The notes beneath the pieces were generated by a model. That model saw nothing but the letters and a program-made list of their open reading frames with translations, searched no databases and was not told where the DNA came from. From Cytobacillus firmus DS1 (GTDB lineage Bacteria; Bacillota; Bacilli; Bacillales; Cytobacillaceae): a stretch of 64,000 nt of DNA. Positions 41,373 to 50,285 of this stretch are shown here, in pieces (the first letter of the stretch is position 1; each line of letters opens with the position of its first letter). The position numbers and the translations under genes were made by a program. Where the stretch lies: contig NZ_APVL01000012.1 in NCBI RefSeq assembly GCF_000565285.1, positions 62,001 to 126,000 of the forward strand. The letters are read 5' to 3'.

Positions 41373-42860
41373 CTAAGCTTCTTGAAGTTCTGACCATGTT
41401 TTCTGATTAAAATCTCTGCCTCTTACCTCACCAGATATTCTTCCCTTATTCATAACCAGAACACGATTGCAGTTCTGCCTTAGCTCAGTCAGATCATCTG
41501 AAATTAATAGCACACCTAATCCATCCTTTGCTAAATCCTTTATGATATTGTGGATATCTTCCTTAGCTCCAATATCAACCCCGACAGTTGGCCCATTCAA
41601 TATTAAAATATTTGGATTGCTGGATAACCATTTTGCTAATACAACTTTTTGCTGATTCCCTCCTGATAGTGCTTTGACCGGAAGCTTGGAGGAATGTGTA
41701 ACAACCCCTAGTTTGTCAATCCAATTTTCAACGGATTGATTTATTTTGTCCTGATTTAACATTTTTAATTTGGTCAAGAGACTAACCACTGTACTTGCAA
41801 TAATATTTCTCTCTATAGATTGTTCTAAAAACAGACCTTCAGTAAGACGGTCCTCTGGTACGTATACAATTTTTTCCTTTACCGCTTTTTGCACTGAATC
41901 TATCTTAATTTCTTTGCTATTTATAAAAACCCTTCCACTGGTTGCTGGCAATAATCCAAATAATGATTCAGCGAGCTCAGTCCTCCCTGAACCTAGTAAA
42001 CCAGTAAGCCCCACTATTTCACCAGGATAAATTTCGATTGAGACATTCTCAAAGGAATGATCTAAACCAAATTTATCTGTTCTTAGAATTGGCACCTTAT
42101 TTTTGACATCAACATCATAGTATTTATCCTGCAGCTTTCTGCCAGTCATATGATAAACTAATTTCTCTGTATCCATATTTTTGGCCTGTTCTGAAATTAC
42201 ATTGGAGCCATTTCTCAGGATCGTGATGCGTTCCGAAATTGCAAAAATCTCTTCAAGCTTATGGCTTACAAATAATACAGAGATGCCATCCTGTTTTAAT
42301 CCATTAATTACTTTGAATAGCGCGTCAACCTCTTTATGTGTAAGCGCGGTAGTCGGCTCGTCCATAACAATTAATTTTGCCTTCTGCATCAGTGCCCTTG
42401 AAATAGCAATTAACTGTTTATCTGCAACAGATAGATTTTCAACTTTTTCGTTTAACTCAAGATCCACATTTATTTTACTCAGTGCTTCCTTTGCAATACG
42501 CCTCATATTTGGCCAACTGACTACTTTTCTTTTAGCAGAAAGTTCACTGCCCAAAGCTATATTTTCAGCTACTGTTAAGTTTGGGAATATTGAAAAGTCC
42601 TGGTAGATTACTTGAATTCCCTCTTTAATGGCTTCTAATGGACTTAAATGTTTATACTTCTTGCCATTGATAAAAATTTGGCCATGGTCCGGTGTATGCA
42701 CACCGGACATGACCTTTATTAACGTTGATTTCCCGCAGCCATTTTCACCTGCCAAACAATGGATTTCTCCGGGTTGAATTGTCAGGCTGACTCCCTTTAA
42801 TGCCTTAACTCCACCAAAGGACTTCGTTATATTCTCCAATTGAATAAGCGGACTTTCCAT
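41373..42860 (-). CDS. Sugar ABC transporter ATP-binding protein, double NBD (RbsA family)
   Basis: A 495-residue protein with two nucleotide-binding domains. NBD1 (about 5-235) is canonical: GENGCGKST, signature LSVADKQ, Walker B LIVMDEPT. NBD2 (about 255-495) has GLLGSGRTE and LSGGNQQK, but the Walker B is LILNGPTVGVD, losing the usual Asp and Glu of DEPT. ATPase activity probably relies on NBD1. It energises the two RbsC-type permeases encoded downstream. Confidence 0.9.
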   Translation of the reverse strand: MESPLIQLENITKSFGGVKALKGVSLTIQPGEIHCLAGENGCGKSTLIKVMSGVHTPDHGQIFINGKKYKHLSPLEAIKEGIQVIYQDFSIFPNLTVAENIALGSELSAKRKVVSWPNMRRIAKEALSKINVDLELNEKVENLSVADKQLIAISRALMQKAKLIVMDEPTTALTHKEVDALFKVINGLKQDGISVLFVSHKLEEIFAISERITILRNGSNVISEQAKNMDTEKLVYHMTGRKLQDKYYDVDVKNKVPILRTDKFGLDHSFENVSIEIYPGEIVGLTGLLGSGRTELAESLFGLLPATSGRVFINSKEIKIDSVQKAVKEKIVYVPEDRLTEGLFLEQSIERNIIASTVVSLLTKLKMLNQDKINQSVENWIDKLGVVTHSSKLPVKALSGGNQQKVVLAKWLSSNPNILILNGPTVGVDIGAKEDIHNIIKDLAKDGLGVLLISDDLTELRQNCNRVLVMNKGRISGEVRGRDFNQKTWSELQEA

Positions 42861-42894
42861 TCCTTAATCATCCTTCCTATTCCAGAAGCGGATT

Positions 42895-43926
42895 TTAGAA
42901 GTTGTAGTCAGATGCATTTTCTTTCCCGACGCCTACCCATGCACTGCCAAAGATATATTTTCCATCCACAACTTTAATATTTTCATATCCTGGCACACCA
43001 AGATCTGCCCCTTCTTTAATTTCCTCTTTCTTTCCATCCAGTACCATTTCAGCAAGTTTATTCATCACATAACCGGCATCAGCAGGATCCCAGAACCCAA
43101 TTTGTGACATGGCTCCACTCTCTAAGTATTGTTTACTAACCGAAGGAACACTTGTTCCAACAACACTCACTTTTCCATTCAGCCCCATCTCTTCTACTGC
43201 CAGTGCAGCTCCTGCGGCATCATTACCGGAAGAACCCTGGAAGCCTTTTAAATTAGGATATGCCTTTATAGTCTCTCTAAACTTTTCGCTCGCTGTTTTA
43301 AGGTCATCATTTGTTTCCAGCTTCCTGGCAACCGCTTTCATATTTGGATATTTCTCCAATTGCCGTTTATAGCCGCCTTCTTCCCATTGTATGTGGGATT
43401 GAGTTGTTAAACTTCCAACTGTTGTCATGTATTCGCCTTCTTCTCCCATGGCTTCAGCGAGATTATCCATTAAAAAGGCGCCGTATTCATAGTTATCAAA
43501 AGCTTCAATATTAAAGTCAGTGTTTTTCATTCCATCTGCTTCATGGGTAATTACCACTATTCCTTTGTCCCTTGCTTTTTTCAATACCGGTTCTAACGCT
43601 TCTGCCGAGAATGGAACTACTGTAATGGCATCCACTTTTTGCGCTATTAAGTCTTCAATTATTTGCACTTGAAGAGCTGCATCTGCTTTTTGCGGCCCCT
43701 GCATAAAAGTTTCATGTCCAGTATCTTCCCCAAACTTTTCTATGCCCTCTTCTAAACGGTCAAACCAGGCAACTCCAGTCAATTTAACAACTGTGGCAAT
43801 CTTATATTTGCCATCACCATCTTTTTCTTCACCTGTAACTTGCTCTTCTCCGTTATTTCCACAGGCGGCGAGAATTAAAGTAAGGATAAGCAGCATACTT
43901 AAGATAGAATAACTTGCTTTTTTCAT
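42895..43926 (-). CDS. Sugar-binding lipoprotein (periplasmic-binding-protein-like, LsrB/RhaS-type)
   Basis: About 343 residues. MKKASYSILSMLLILTLILAACG is a lipoprotein signal (Cys about 22). The Peripla_BP_4 fold has IATVVKLTGVAWFDRLEEG, DAITVVPFSAEALEPVLKKA, and VITHEADGMKNTDFNIEAFD. ATG at 43926 is favoured over the TTG six bases upstream by its spacing from AAGGGGG. It feeds the RbsA/RbsC-type importer. The sugar is unknown; LsrB/RhaS resemblance is family-level only. Confidence 0.88.
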   Translation of the reverse strand: MKKASYSILSMLLILTLILAACGNNGEEQVTGEEKDGDGKYKIATVVKLTGVAWFDRLEEGIEKFGEDTGHETFMQGPQKADAALQVQIIEDLIAQKVDAITVVPFSAEALEPVLKKARDKGIVVITHEADGMKNTDFNIEAFDNYEYGAFLMDNLAEAMGEEGEYMTTVGSLTTQSHIQWEEGGYKRQLEKYPNMKAVARKLETNDDLKTASEKFRETIKAYPNLKGFQGSSGNDAAGAALAVEEMGLNGKVSVVGTSVPSVSKQYLESGAMSQIGFWDPADAGYVMNKLAEMVLDGKKEEIKEGADLGVPGYENIKVVDGKYIFGSAWVGVGKENASDYNF

Positions 43927-44019
43927 TGACAAATTCCCCCTTGTTTTTTGCTACTAAAATATTTCAATATAGACAATCACTTAGTATAAGCTAAAGATGT
44001 TTTGCAATTATTTTTATTT

Positions 44020-44838
44020 TCAGTAAACTTTTGCTGCACGAAATTCTTTTACCTTATCCATGAACTCTCTTGTCCGCTCCTGGCACACCATATTTTCAAA
44101 TTTCCCATCAACCTTAAAAGTCGTTCCTACCACTGCCCCATCAGCAATAGTCAGCTGCTGCTCCAAGTTTGAAATCCTGACTCCTGTATTGGCAAGAACA
44201 ACAGTTTCCGGAACTGCCTTTTTCACTTTCATCAGCGTTTGAGAGTCTGTCATAGCACCTGCTGTCATACCAGAAACACAAAGAGCATCCGGACGATTGT
44301 TAAAAACTGTAGATTTCGCAATACTCTCTATATCCCGATCAGCAAGATATTTGGCCGCTTCCGGTACAATATTATAAAGAAGCTTAACATTTTCTGCACC
44401 AATCCGATGTTGGTGGCGGATGGTTTCTCCTACATTCGTATCCCAAGTTCCGAAATCACTTGCATATACACCTGTGAAGATTTCCCTGACAAATAGTGCA
44501 TCCGTAGCTGCAGCTAAATCAAGCGACTTTTTCGCATCCCATAAGACATTGACACCAAAAGGGATTTTAATTTCAGATTTTAATTCTCCAATTACTCTTG
44601 CCATTGCCGCGACTGTTTCAGTTTTCACGTCTGTTAAGTACGGAAGACTAAATTCGTTGGAAAACATTACAGCATCAACGCCGCCCTCTTGAAGAGCATG
44701 TAAATCTCTACGCGCCATTTGAACCACATAGTCCATTCCTCTGTCCTTATCATAATGCGGATCTCCCGGCAAAGGCTGCAAGTGACACATAGCAATAATA
44801 GCCTTTTCTGTTCCGATTACTTCATTTAACCATGTCAT
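44020..44838 (-). CDS. BtpA/SgcQ family TIM-barrel protein
   Basis: About 272 residues. It begins MTWLNEVIGTEKAIIAMCHLQ and shows LPGDPHYD, QMARRDLHALQEGGVDAVMF and FGVNVLWDAKKSLDLAAAT, matching BtpA/SgcQ proteins. E. coli SgcQ belongs to the sgc sugar cluster. The catalytic role of SgcQ is not established. ATG at 44838 follows AAGGGGGAATTTATT; the longer ORF upstream is rejected. It lies between the binding lipoprotein and the M42 peptidase-like gene. Confidence 0.88.
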   Translation of the reverse strand: MTWLNEVIGTEKAIIAMCHLQPLPGDPHYDKDRGMDYVVQMARRDLHALQEGGVDAVMFSNEFSLPYLTDVKTETVAAMARVIGELKSEIKIPFGVNVLWDAKKSLDLAAATDALFVREIFTGVYASDFGTWDTNVGETIRHQHRIGAENVKLLYNIVPEAAKYLADRDIESIAKSTVFNNRPDALCVSGMTAGAMTDSQTLMKVKKAVPETVVLANTGVRISNLEQQLTIADGAVVGTTFKVDGKFENMVCQERTREFMDKVKEFRAAKVY

Positions 44839-44875
44839 AATAAATTCCCCCTTGTCGTTGATAAAACTTGATATT

Positions 44876-45976
44876 CTATCCTCTTGCAAACTTATTTGTG
44901 CCATCTAGCGAATGTAAAATGCTTACAAGTAAATCTGTTAACTGATCTACATCTTTTAAGTTTATTGCTTCTATTGGAGAGTGAGAATAGCGGGCTGGAT
45001 AACCCAAGTCTACGATTGGAAACCCATCATTCTCCAGTTGACTGAATGATGCATCTGTAAGTATCCCCATGCAAACTGCTGGCTGAAGTGGCATGCTCAT
45101 TTCATTTGCTATATTTTTTATATACTTTACAAATTTTGGATTAGGAATTACTCCACCTAATGTGCCTCGTCCATGGAAAGTATATAACCCAATAGTCGGC
45201 CCTCCTCCCAGCTGAACATTTCCCTCATTTCCTAAATCCGGGGTGTCTGTTGCAATAGAGATATCCAATGTAATTCCGATATCAGGTTTTATTTTCCTTA
45301 TAGCCGGAAGCACCCCCCTCAAATTAAATTCTTCCTGCACTGAAAACACCAGGTAAACTTCGCAAGGAAACTCTTTATCTTTCATACGATCTGCCAATTC
45401 AAGCAATGATAAACACCCTGCCCGGTTATCGAGAGAATTACTAAAAACCAAAGTTTCATTATTAAAAAATTGTCTTGCGTAAGCTACAGGCGTACCAATA
45501 TCAATTCCTGCCTGCAATGCTTCACTGCTTGATTGGAACCCAAAATCAGCATATATTTCATTTACAGGCAAAACACGGTATTTTTCATCATGCTTTGTCA
45601 CATGATGAGATTTTGCTCCGATGACCCCCTGCCAGGTTTTATTCTCTGTCTCTATAATAATAGGTGTACCTGCCAGACTTTTCTCAGGAATACCCCCTAA
45701 TCGCTCAAGCCGGAGATAACCATTTTTTTCTATTTTTTTCACAACAAGCCCTAATTCATCCATATGGGCGAAGACCAGAACTTTAAATGGATTGTTATCC
45801 TCTGACCTGTTCATCTGGACAATTACGTTTCCTAGTGGATCAATGCTTAATTCCTCTGCTAAAGGAGCCAATTTCTCAGATACATAGTTGATCATTGAAT
45901 CTTCATAACCCGACAGAGCAATAATTGATGTTAATTCTTTTAGTCTTTCTATCATATCTTCAAGTCTTTGTTCCAT
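44876..45976 (-). CDS. M42 family metallopeptidase (FrvX/SgcX-like)
   Basis: A 366-residue cytosolic enzyme of the M42 glutamyl-aminopeptidase/endoglucanase-named family. VFAHMDELGLVVKK, NSLDNRAGCLSLLELADR, VQEEFNLRGV and the C-terminal YSHSPIEAINLKD contain the expected metal ligands. E. coli SgcX and FrvX, both in sugar clusters, belong here, so it may act on a sugar derivative rather than a peptide. ATG at 45976 has AAAGGAGG upstream. Confidence 0.88.
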   Translation of the reverse strand: MEQRLEDMIERLKELTSIIALSGYEDSMINYVSEKLAPLAEELSIDPLGNVIVQMNRSEDNNPFKVLVFAHMDELGLVVKKIEKNGYLRLERLGGIPEKSLAGTPIIIETENKTWQGVIGAKSHHVTKHDEKYRVLPVNEIYADFGFQSSSEALQAGIDIGTPVAYARQFFNNETLVFSNSLDNRAGCLSLLELADRMKDKEFPCEVYLVFSVQEEFNLRGVLPAIRKIKPDIGITLDISIATDTPDLGNEGNVQLGGGPTIGLYTFHGRGTLGGVIPNPKFVKYIKNIANEMSMPLQPAVCMGILTDASFSQLENDGFPIVDLGYPARYSHSPIEAINLKDVDQLTDLLVSILHSLDGTNKFARG

Positions 45977-45997
45977 TATTCAACCTCCTTTTTCAAG

Positions 45998-47533
45998 TTA
46001 CAAAATGTCCATGAGATCCCTAGTCTGCTCATATAGTTTCCTATATAATTTGTAAGTACCTTCAAGAACCTGTTCTTTATCTGGCTCTGGCCTAACCTCG
46101 TAATCTGCTGACACCCATTTTTCCATTTCTTCTATTCTTTCATTCCAGCCTAATGCAAGCGAGCATAAAAAGGCATTTCCATAAGCAGCCCCAATCGAAA
46201 CTTTCGGCACAATCTGAGTTAATCCACAAATATTGCTTACACACTGAAGCCAAAGCTTATTCTTTGTTCCCCCGCCAACTGCGAATATACGGTTTATTTT
46301 AAATCCGCTTCTTAACATTTCATCAAGATTATGCCTAATAGAACAAGCTACTCCTTCTAAAATGGATCGGTACATATCCCCTTTTGAATGCTGAAGAGTT
46401 AAGCCGAAAAATACACCTTTGGCATTTGAATGATGAATAGGTGTGCGCTCGCCGCTGAAATACGGCAGAGTTATAAGGCCATTTGATCCAACAGGACTTT
46501 TAGCTGCCAGTTCTGTAAAATACCGATAACTTTCACTTATACTCATAGCTGATTGTTCATTAAAATTCACTCCACTTTCGTCTCTCCATTGATCAATAAA
46601 CCAGCGGGTAAGGGAACCTGCAGTTGCCGTGCCTCCTGTTAGGGTACTTAACTTTGGAACTGCATGTAAATTTGGCCAGAGTTTTTCTGATTGAGCTAAT
46701 AAGCCTGTAACAAGAATAAAGAAAGTGGAACTCCCATACATAAGCATCAAATCACCTTCTTCTACCGCTCCTGCACTAATAGATTCTGATAAAGCATCCG
46801 CTGTTCCGGCGATAACCTTCGTTCCGGCTTGCAGCCCCGTAATATTGGCAGCTTCCCTCGTAACCTCCCCCACAATATCACAGCTCCAAGCTAATCTAGG
46901 CAGTTTATCCCTTTCAGTAATGTGCAGAAGCATTTCTTCATTCCAGTCTTTTTTATGGATATCATAAAGAGGTGAATAAGATACGGCGGTATAATGATCT
47001 ATTGTTTTTTCCCCAGTTAGTTTATATACAATGAACCCTGAACCGCAAAGAAATGTCCGGGTATTTTTATAGACTTCCGGCTCATTCTCCTTTATCCACA
47101 ATATCTTCGGCCCTGCTGATTGAGAAGAGAGACTATGGCCAGTGATACTATGAATTTTGTCTTTCCCAATTCGCTCATTTAAATGAAGTATTTGCTGCCC
47201 AGCCCTTGTATCCACTCCGTAAAGAATTGACTTCCTTAAAGGATTCCCTTCTGAATCCACAGGTACAACGGCTGGAGCAATAGAACTTATTCCTACTGCC
47301 TTAACATCAGAAGCATGTATCCCAAGCTCAATTTCCCCCCTGGTTAGGAGAGTATGGCTGATTTCCGCAAACTCCATCCACCAATTTTGATGTGCATCAT
47401 GTTCTGCCCAGCCCTTGTATGGTATTTCAAGCCGATGAGGTACAGCATAACTAATCATTATTTCTCCTGCTTGATTTACAAGAACGCCTTTTGACTCGTA
47501 GGTTCCAATGTCAACTCCCATAACGTAGGACAA
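45998..47533 (-). CDS. FGGY-family carbohydrate kinase
   Basis: A 511-residue kinase of the xylulokinase/gluconokinase-type fold. VMGVDIGTYESKGVLV is the phosphate-binding start, GWAEHDAHQNWW the N-terminal FGGY motif, VAGTADALSES supplies the catalytic Asp, and GGGTKNKLWLQCVSNICG the C-terminal signature. It should phosphorylate the ABC-imported sugar or polyol. TTG at 47533 is used with GAGGTGG upstream. It is the first metabolic gene after the minus-strand DeoR regulator. Confidence 0.9.
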   Translation of the reverse strand: MSYVMGVDIGTYESKGVLVNQAGEIMISYAVPHRLEIPYKGWAEHDAHQNWWMEFAEISHTLLTRGEIELGIHASDVKAVGISSIAPAVVPVDSEGNPLRKSILYGVDTRAGQQILHLNERIGKDKIHSITGHSLSSQSAGPKILWIKENEPEVYKNTRTFLCGSGFIVYKLTGEKTIDHYTAVSYSPLYDIHKKDWNEEMLLHITERDKLPRLAWSCDIVGEVTREAANITGLQAGTKVIAGTADALSESISAGAVEEGDLMLMYGSSTFFILVTGLLAQSEKLWPNLHAVPKLSTLTGGTATAGSLTRWFIDQWRDESGVNFNEQSAMSISESYRYFTELAAKSPVGSNGLITLPYFSGERTPIHHSNAKGVFFGLTLQHSKGDMYRSILEGVACSIRHNLDEMLRSGFKINRIFAVGGGTKNKLWLQCVSNICGLTQIVPKVSIGAAYGNAFLCSLALGWNERIEEMEKWVSADYEVRPEPDKEQVLEGTYKLYRKLYEQTRDLMDIL

Positions 47534-47556
47534 CCGCTACACCACCTCTTTATATA

Positions 47557-48309
47557 TTAGACGAAGGTGACATTCGTGATATTTTTTAAACCAGGATGTA
47601 ATGGGTGACTTTCTCTTGCATTCGTTACTATTTCATCGATCTGATTAAAATCACATAATCTCACTAGCGCCTTTTCCATAAACTTTGAATGATCTACTAC
47701 AGCAATGACTTTCCTTGACCGTGATATAAAAGCACGTTTAACTTCAGCCTCTTCTATACTGTAATCAGTTGGTCCAGATTCAAATTCCATCCCGGCAGCA
47801 CCGAAGTAATACTTATCAAAGTTAAACTTTTTGACTGTCTCAAGAGCCATACTTCCAATTAGAGACATCTCATTTTTCCTAATTAAACCGCCAATCATGT
47901 AAACCTCAAGACTGCTGCTCCGTGAAAGTATGTTCGCGACTTGCAGGGAAGATGTAAAAATAGTTATATTTGATCTTTTTAAAAGTTCCTTGGCAATTTC
48001 CGCTGTTGTTGTTCCGACATCCAGAGCTATTACTTCCCCTTCTTTTATCTGCTCTACCACGTATTTGGCAATTTTTCTTTTCTCTTCGATATGCTTCCTT
48101 TGCCTTTGATTATACAAAGGCTCAAACCCAGGTACCTGCAGAGTCGCCTTTCCTCTTTCACGCACAATTAATCCTTGTTTCTCAAGAAACGACAGATCTC
48201 TTCGAATAGTCACTTCAGAAACCTTCAGCTTTAACGCCAAGTCTTCTACATTAAGTGTAGAAACATCCTCCAGAAGGTTTAAGATTGTTTTATGTCTTCC
48301 AATAAGCAT
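47557..48309 (-). CDS. DeoR-family transcriptional regulator (minus arm)
   Basis: A 250-residue repressor. The N-terminal HTH has LNVEDLALKLKVSEVTIRRDLSFLEKQG, in the part VSEVTIRRDL, and the DeoR sugar-phosphate-sensor domain has VIALDVGTTTAEIAKEL and FDKYYFGAAG. AAGGAG is 10 nt before ATG at 48309. It heads the FGGY-kinase/ABC operon and faces the other DeoR regulator across 290 bp. It probably responds to the phosphosugar made by the kinase. Confidence 0.9.
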   Translation of the reverse strand: MLIGRHKTILNLLEDVSTLNVEDLALKLKVSEVTIRRDLSFLEKQGLIVRERGKATLQVPGFEPLYNQRQRKHIEEKRKIAKYVVEQIKEGEVIALDVGTTTAEIAKELLKRSNITIFTSSLQVANILSRSSSLEVYMIGGLIRKNEMSLIGSMALETVKKFNFDKYYFGAAGMEFESGPTDYSIEEAEVKRAFISRSRKVIAVVDHSKFMEKALVRLCDFNQIDEIVTNARESHPLHPGLKNITNVTFV

Positions 48310-48337
48310 TTATATCAAACTCCTTGTAGTTAATTTA

Positions 48338-48360
48338 TCACAAATGATCATAAATGATCA
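48338..48360. promoter_or_regulatory. DeoR-type direct-repeat operator, minus-arm side
   Basis: CAAATGATCA (48341-48350) and TAAATGATCA (48351-48360) are tandem 10-bp repeats with 9 identical bases. The 13-mer TCACAAATGATCA (48338-48350) is repeated exactly at 48471-48483. It lies just upstream of the 47557 gene. Confidence 0.6.
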
Positions 48361-48468
48361 ATAATTATCTGAAAATTTTTAAAAAATAATTATTAAACCC
48401 TCAAACCGTGTTTAATTGACTCTTTTTTTATAAAAAATAATCATTTTTCTATATTTAAATATATGAAC

Positions 48469-48494
48469 GATCACAAATGATCATTACTTGATCA
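48469..48494. promoter_or_regulatory. DeoR-type direct-repeat operator, plus-arm side
   Basis: Three GATCA pentamers at 48469, 48479 and 48490 are spaced 10-11 bp apart, one helical turn. TCACAAATGATCA here is identical to the one at 48338-48350. It precedes the plus-arm genes. Confidence 0.6.
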
Positions 48495-48599
48495 TTCTGA
48501 ATTTTAATTATACACAACTTACCTCCTAGATAATTTTCTCATCCCTTATCATTATTTATCATTTCGATTCATATGCTTTCATTAGAAGGAGTGAAATTC

Positions 48600-49370
48600 A
48601 TGCTTCAAGATGAAAGAACCGAAAGAATCGTTCAATACATCAACAAACAGGGGTTTGTCAAAACCAATGAACTTATTGATTTATTCAAAGTCTCAAAACC
48701 TACTATTATAAGGGACTTATTAAAATTAGAAAAAGACGGTTCCATCATTCGTACTCACGGAGGAGCCAAAAGTATTCATAAAGGTACGAATTTTGAACCA
48801 ACACATATGACAAAAGAACAGACCTCCTACTCAGAAAAAGAGAGTATAGCAATAAAAGCTAAAGAGCTGGTGCAGCCTGGGGAAACAATTCTCCTTGATA
48901 GCGGAACAACCACATTAATGTTGGCCAAACAGCTTGTGAACTTTGAGAACATCACTGTGATTACTAATGATATAAAAATAGCAATGTGCTTATCCGAGAA
49001 TGATTCTATTGACTTAGTTGTTCTAGGGGGACAAAGGCGTAAAGGAGTATATAGCCTAATTGGCCCCTTAACAGAATCCATTCTAAATCAATTACATGTT
49101 GATAAGGTATTTCTTGGTGCAGATGCAATCGATTTGCAAAATGGAATTACTAACTCAAATATCGATGAATCCAATATCAAAAAAACAATGCTTACTATAG
49201 GAAATAGCATAATTTTATTAGCTGACAGCAGTAAATTTAATTGTGCTGCTTTCATGAAAATTGATGAAGTTTCTGCTGTTCATTTCATTATTACGGATAA
49301 TGGAATCCATAAAAAGATCTCAGTGAAGCAGTTTAAAGAACAGGGTGTGGAAATTTTAATAGCGGAATAG
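48600..49370 (+). CDS. DeoR-family transcriptional regulator (plus arm, SgcR-like position)
   Basis: About 256 residues. HTH NELIDLFKVSKPTIIRDLLK includes VSKPTIIRDL, and the sensor domain has TILLDSGTTTLMLAKQL and VDKVFLGADAID. The start at 48573 is possible, but ATG at 48600 has GAAGGAGTGAAATTC upstream and is typical for the family. It is the first gene of the PTS operon and should respond to the phosphosugar produced by the PTS. Its identity to the minus-arm regulator is clearly limited. Confidence 0.88.
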   Translation: MLQDERTERIVQYINKQGFVKTNELIDLFKVSKPTIIRDLLKLEKDGSIIRTHGGAKSIHKGTNFEPTHMTKEQTSYSEKESIAIKAKELVQPGETILLDSGTTTLMLAKQLVNFENITVITNDIKIAMCLSENDSIDLVVLGGQRRKGVYSLIGPLTESILNQLHVDKVFLGADAIDLQNGITNSNIDESNIKKTMLTIGNSIILLADSSKFNCAAFMKIDEVSAVHFIITDNGIHKKISVKQFKEQGVEILIAE

Positions 49371-49382
49371 GAGGGAATAATT

Positions 49383-49844
49383 TTGCACCATTCAGATCTA
49401 ATTAGTCCAGAGTTTATTTTTCTAAATGTTAGTGCTTCTACAGATATGGAGGCAATTTCAATTCTCGCTGATTATTTATTCGATAAGAAAGTAGTGAATG
49501 TCTCGTTTAAACAAGCTGTTTTACAGAGAGAAGAAACCTCTCCTACCGGCTTACAAACCAAATCAGCGGGAATCGCCATACCCCATACTGACATTGAACA
49601 TGTGAACAGGAATATTATTGCTATAGGAGTTCTAAAAGAGCCTGTTTACTTTTGCAGCATGGAAGATCCCCAAAGAAAGATAGAAACCAATCTTGTATTT
49701 ATGTTAGCTCTCAAAGATCCCCATGGTCATTTAAATGTATTAAAGGAATTAATGATGGTTTTCCAAGATGAAGAAGCACTATCACATTTAACTTCATCCT
49801 CTACTCCCGAAGAGCTCTATCGTTATTTAAGAAACAGAAGTTAA
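49383..49844 (+). CDS. PTS IIA component (fructose/mannitol-type, SgcA/GatA-like)
   Basis: A 153-residue soluble phosphotransfer protein. SAGIAIPHTDIEHV gives active His68 and IETNLVFMLALKDPHGHL is typical of the EIIA2 fold. TTG at 49383 has AGGAGGGAATAATT upstream. It passes phosphate from HPr to the IIB encoded next. Confidence 0.88.
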   Translation: MHHSDLISPEFIFLNVSASTDMEAISILADYLFDKKVVNVSFKQAVLQREETSPTGLQTKSAGIAIPHTDIEHVNRNIIAIGVLKEPVYFCSMEDPQRKIETNLVFMLALKDPHGHLNVLKELMMVFQDEEALSHLTSSSTPEELYRYLRNRS

Positions 49845-49981
49845 TGATCTTTAATATTATCGTTCTTAAGATGTGATTCTAATTTAAATTTGGATAATCC
49901 CTTATGGGTTATTTATAGATCATCTTTGAGAAAACATAATTGTAATTGCTATAGACCTTGTTATTGGGAGGTGATTAATAT

Positions 49982-50260
49982 ATGAAGACAATCATAGTTG
50001 CCTGTGGTGCAGGTGTTGCTACTTCAACTCTTATTGTTGATAGACTAAACAGCCTATTAAAGAATCATCAAATTCGAGCAAAAATTATCCAATGTAACCT
50101 TGGAGAAATTGAAGGTCATACGAAATATGCTGACCTTATTGTCACATCGATGAAATTGAATAAAAACTTTGAAATCCCTTCTATTACAGCAGTGTCTTTT
50201 ATTACCGGAGTTGGGCAAGAGGAAACCGAAAGCTTGATATTGAGTCATTTAAACTCCTAA
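49982..50260 (+). CDS. PTS galactitol-type IIB component (SgcB/GatB-like)
   Basis: A 92-residue protein. MKTIIVACGAGVATSTLI holds the phospho-accepting Cys8 loop CGAGVATS. AGGTG lies 10 nt upstream. A 137-bp gap separates it from IIA and shows nothing further. It phosphorylates the sugar brought by the IIC. Confidence 0.88.
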   Translation: MKTIIVACGAGVATSTLIVDRLNSLLKNHQIRAKIIQCNLGEIEGHTKYADLIVTSMKLNKNFEIPSITAVSFITGVGQEETESLILSHLNS

Positions 50261-50285
50261 ATTTTAATAGAAAAGGGGAACTTCT

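Noticed and set aside
39713-41397. Two RbsC-like permease genes as one frameshifted gene
   Set aside because: Both are full length with own starts, motif sets and ribosome-binding sites, as in known two-permease systems.
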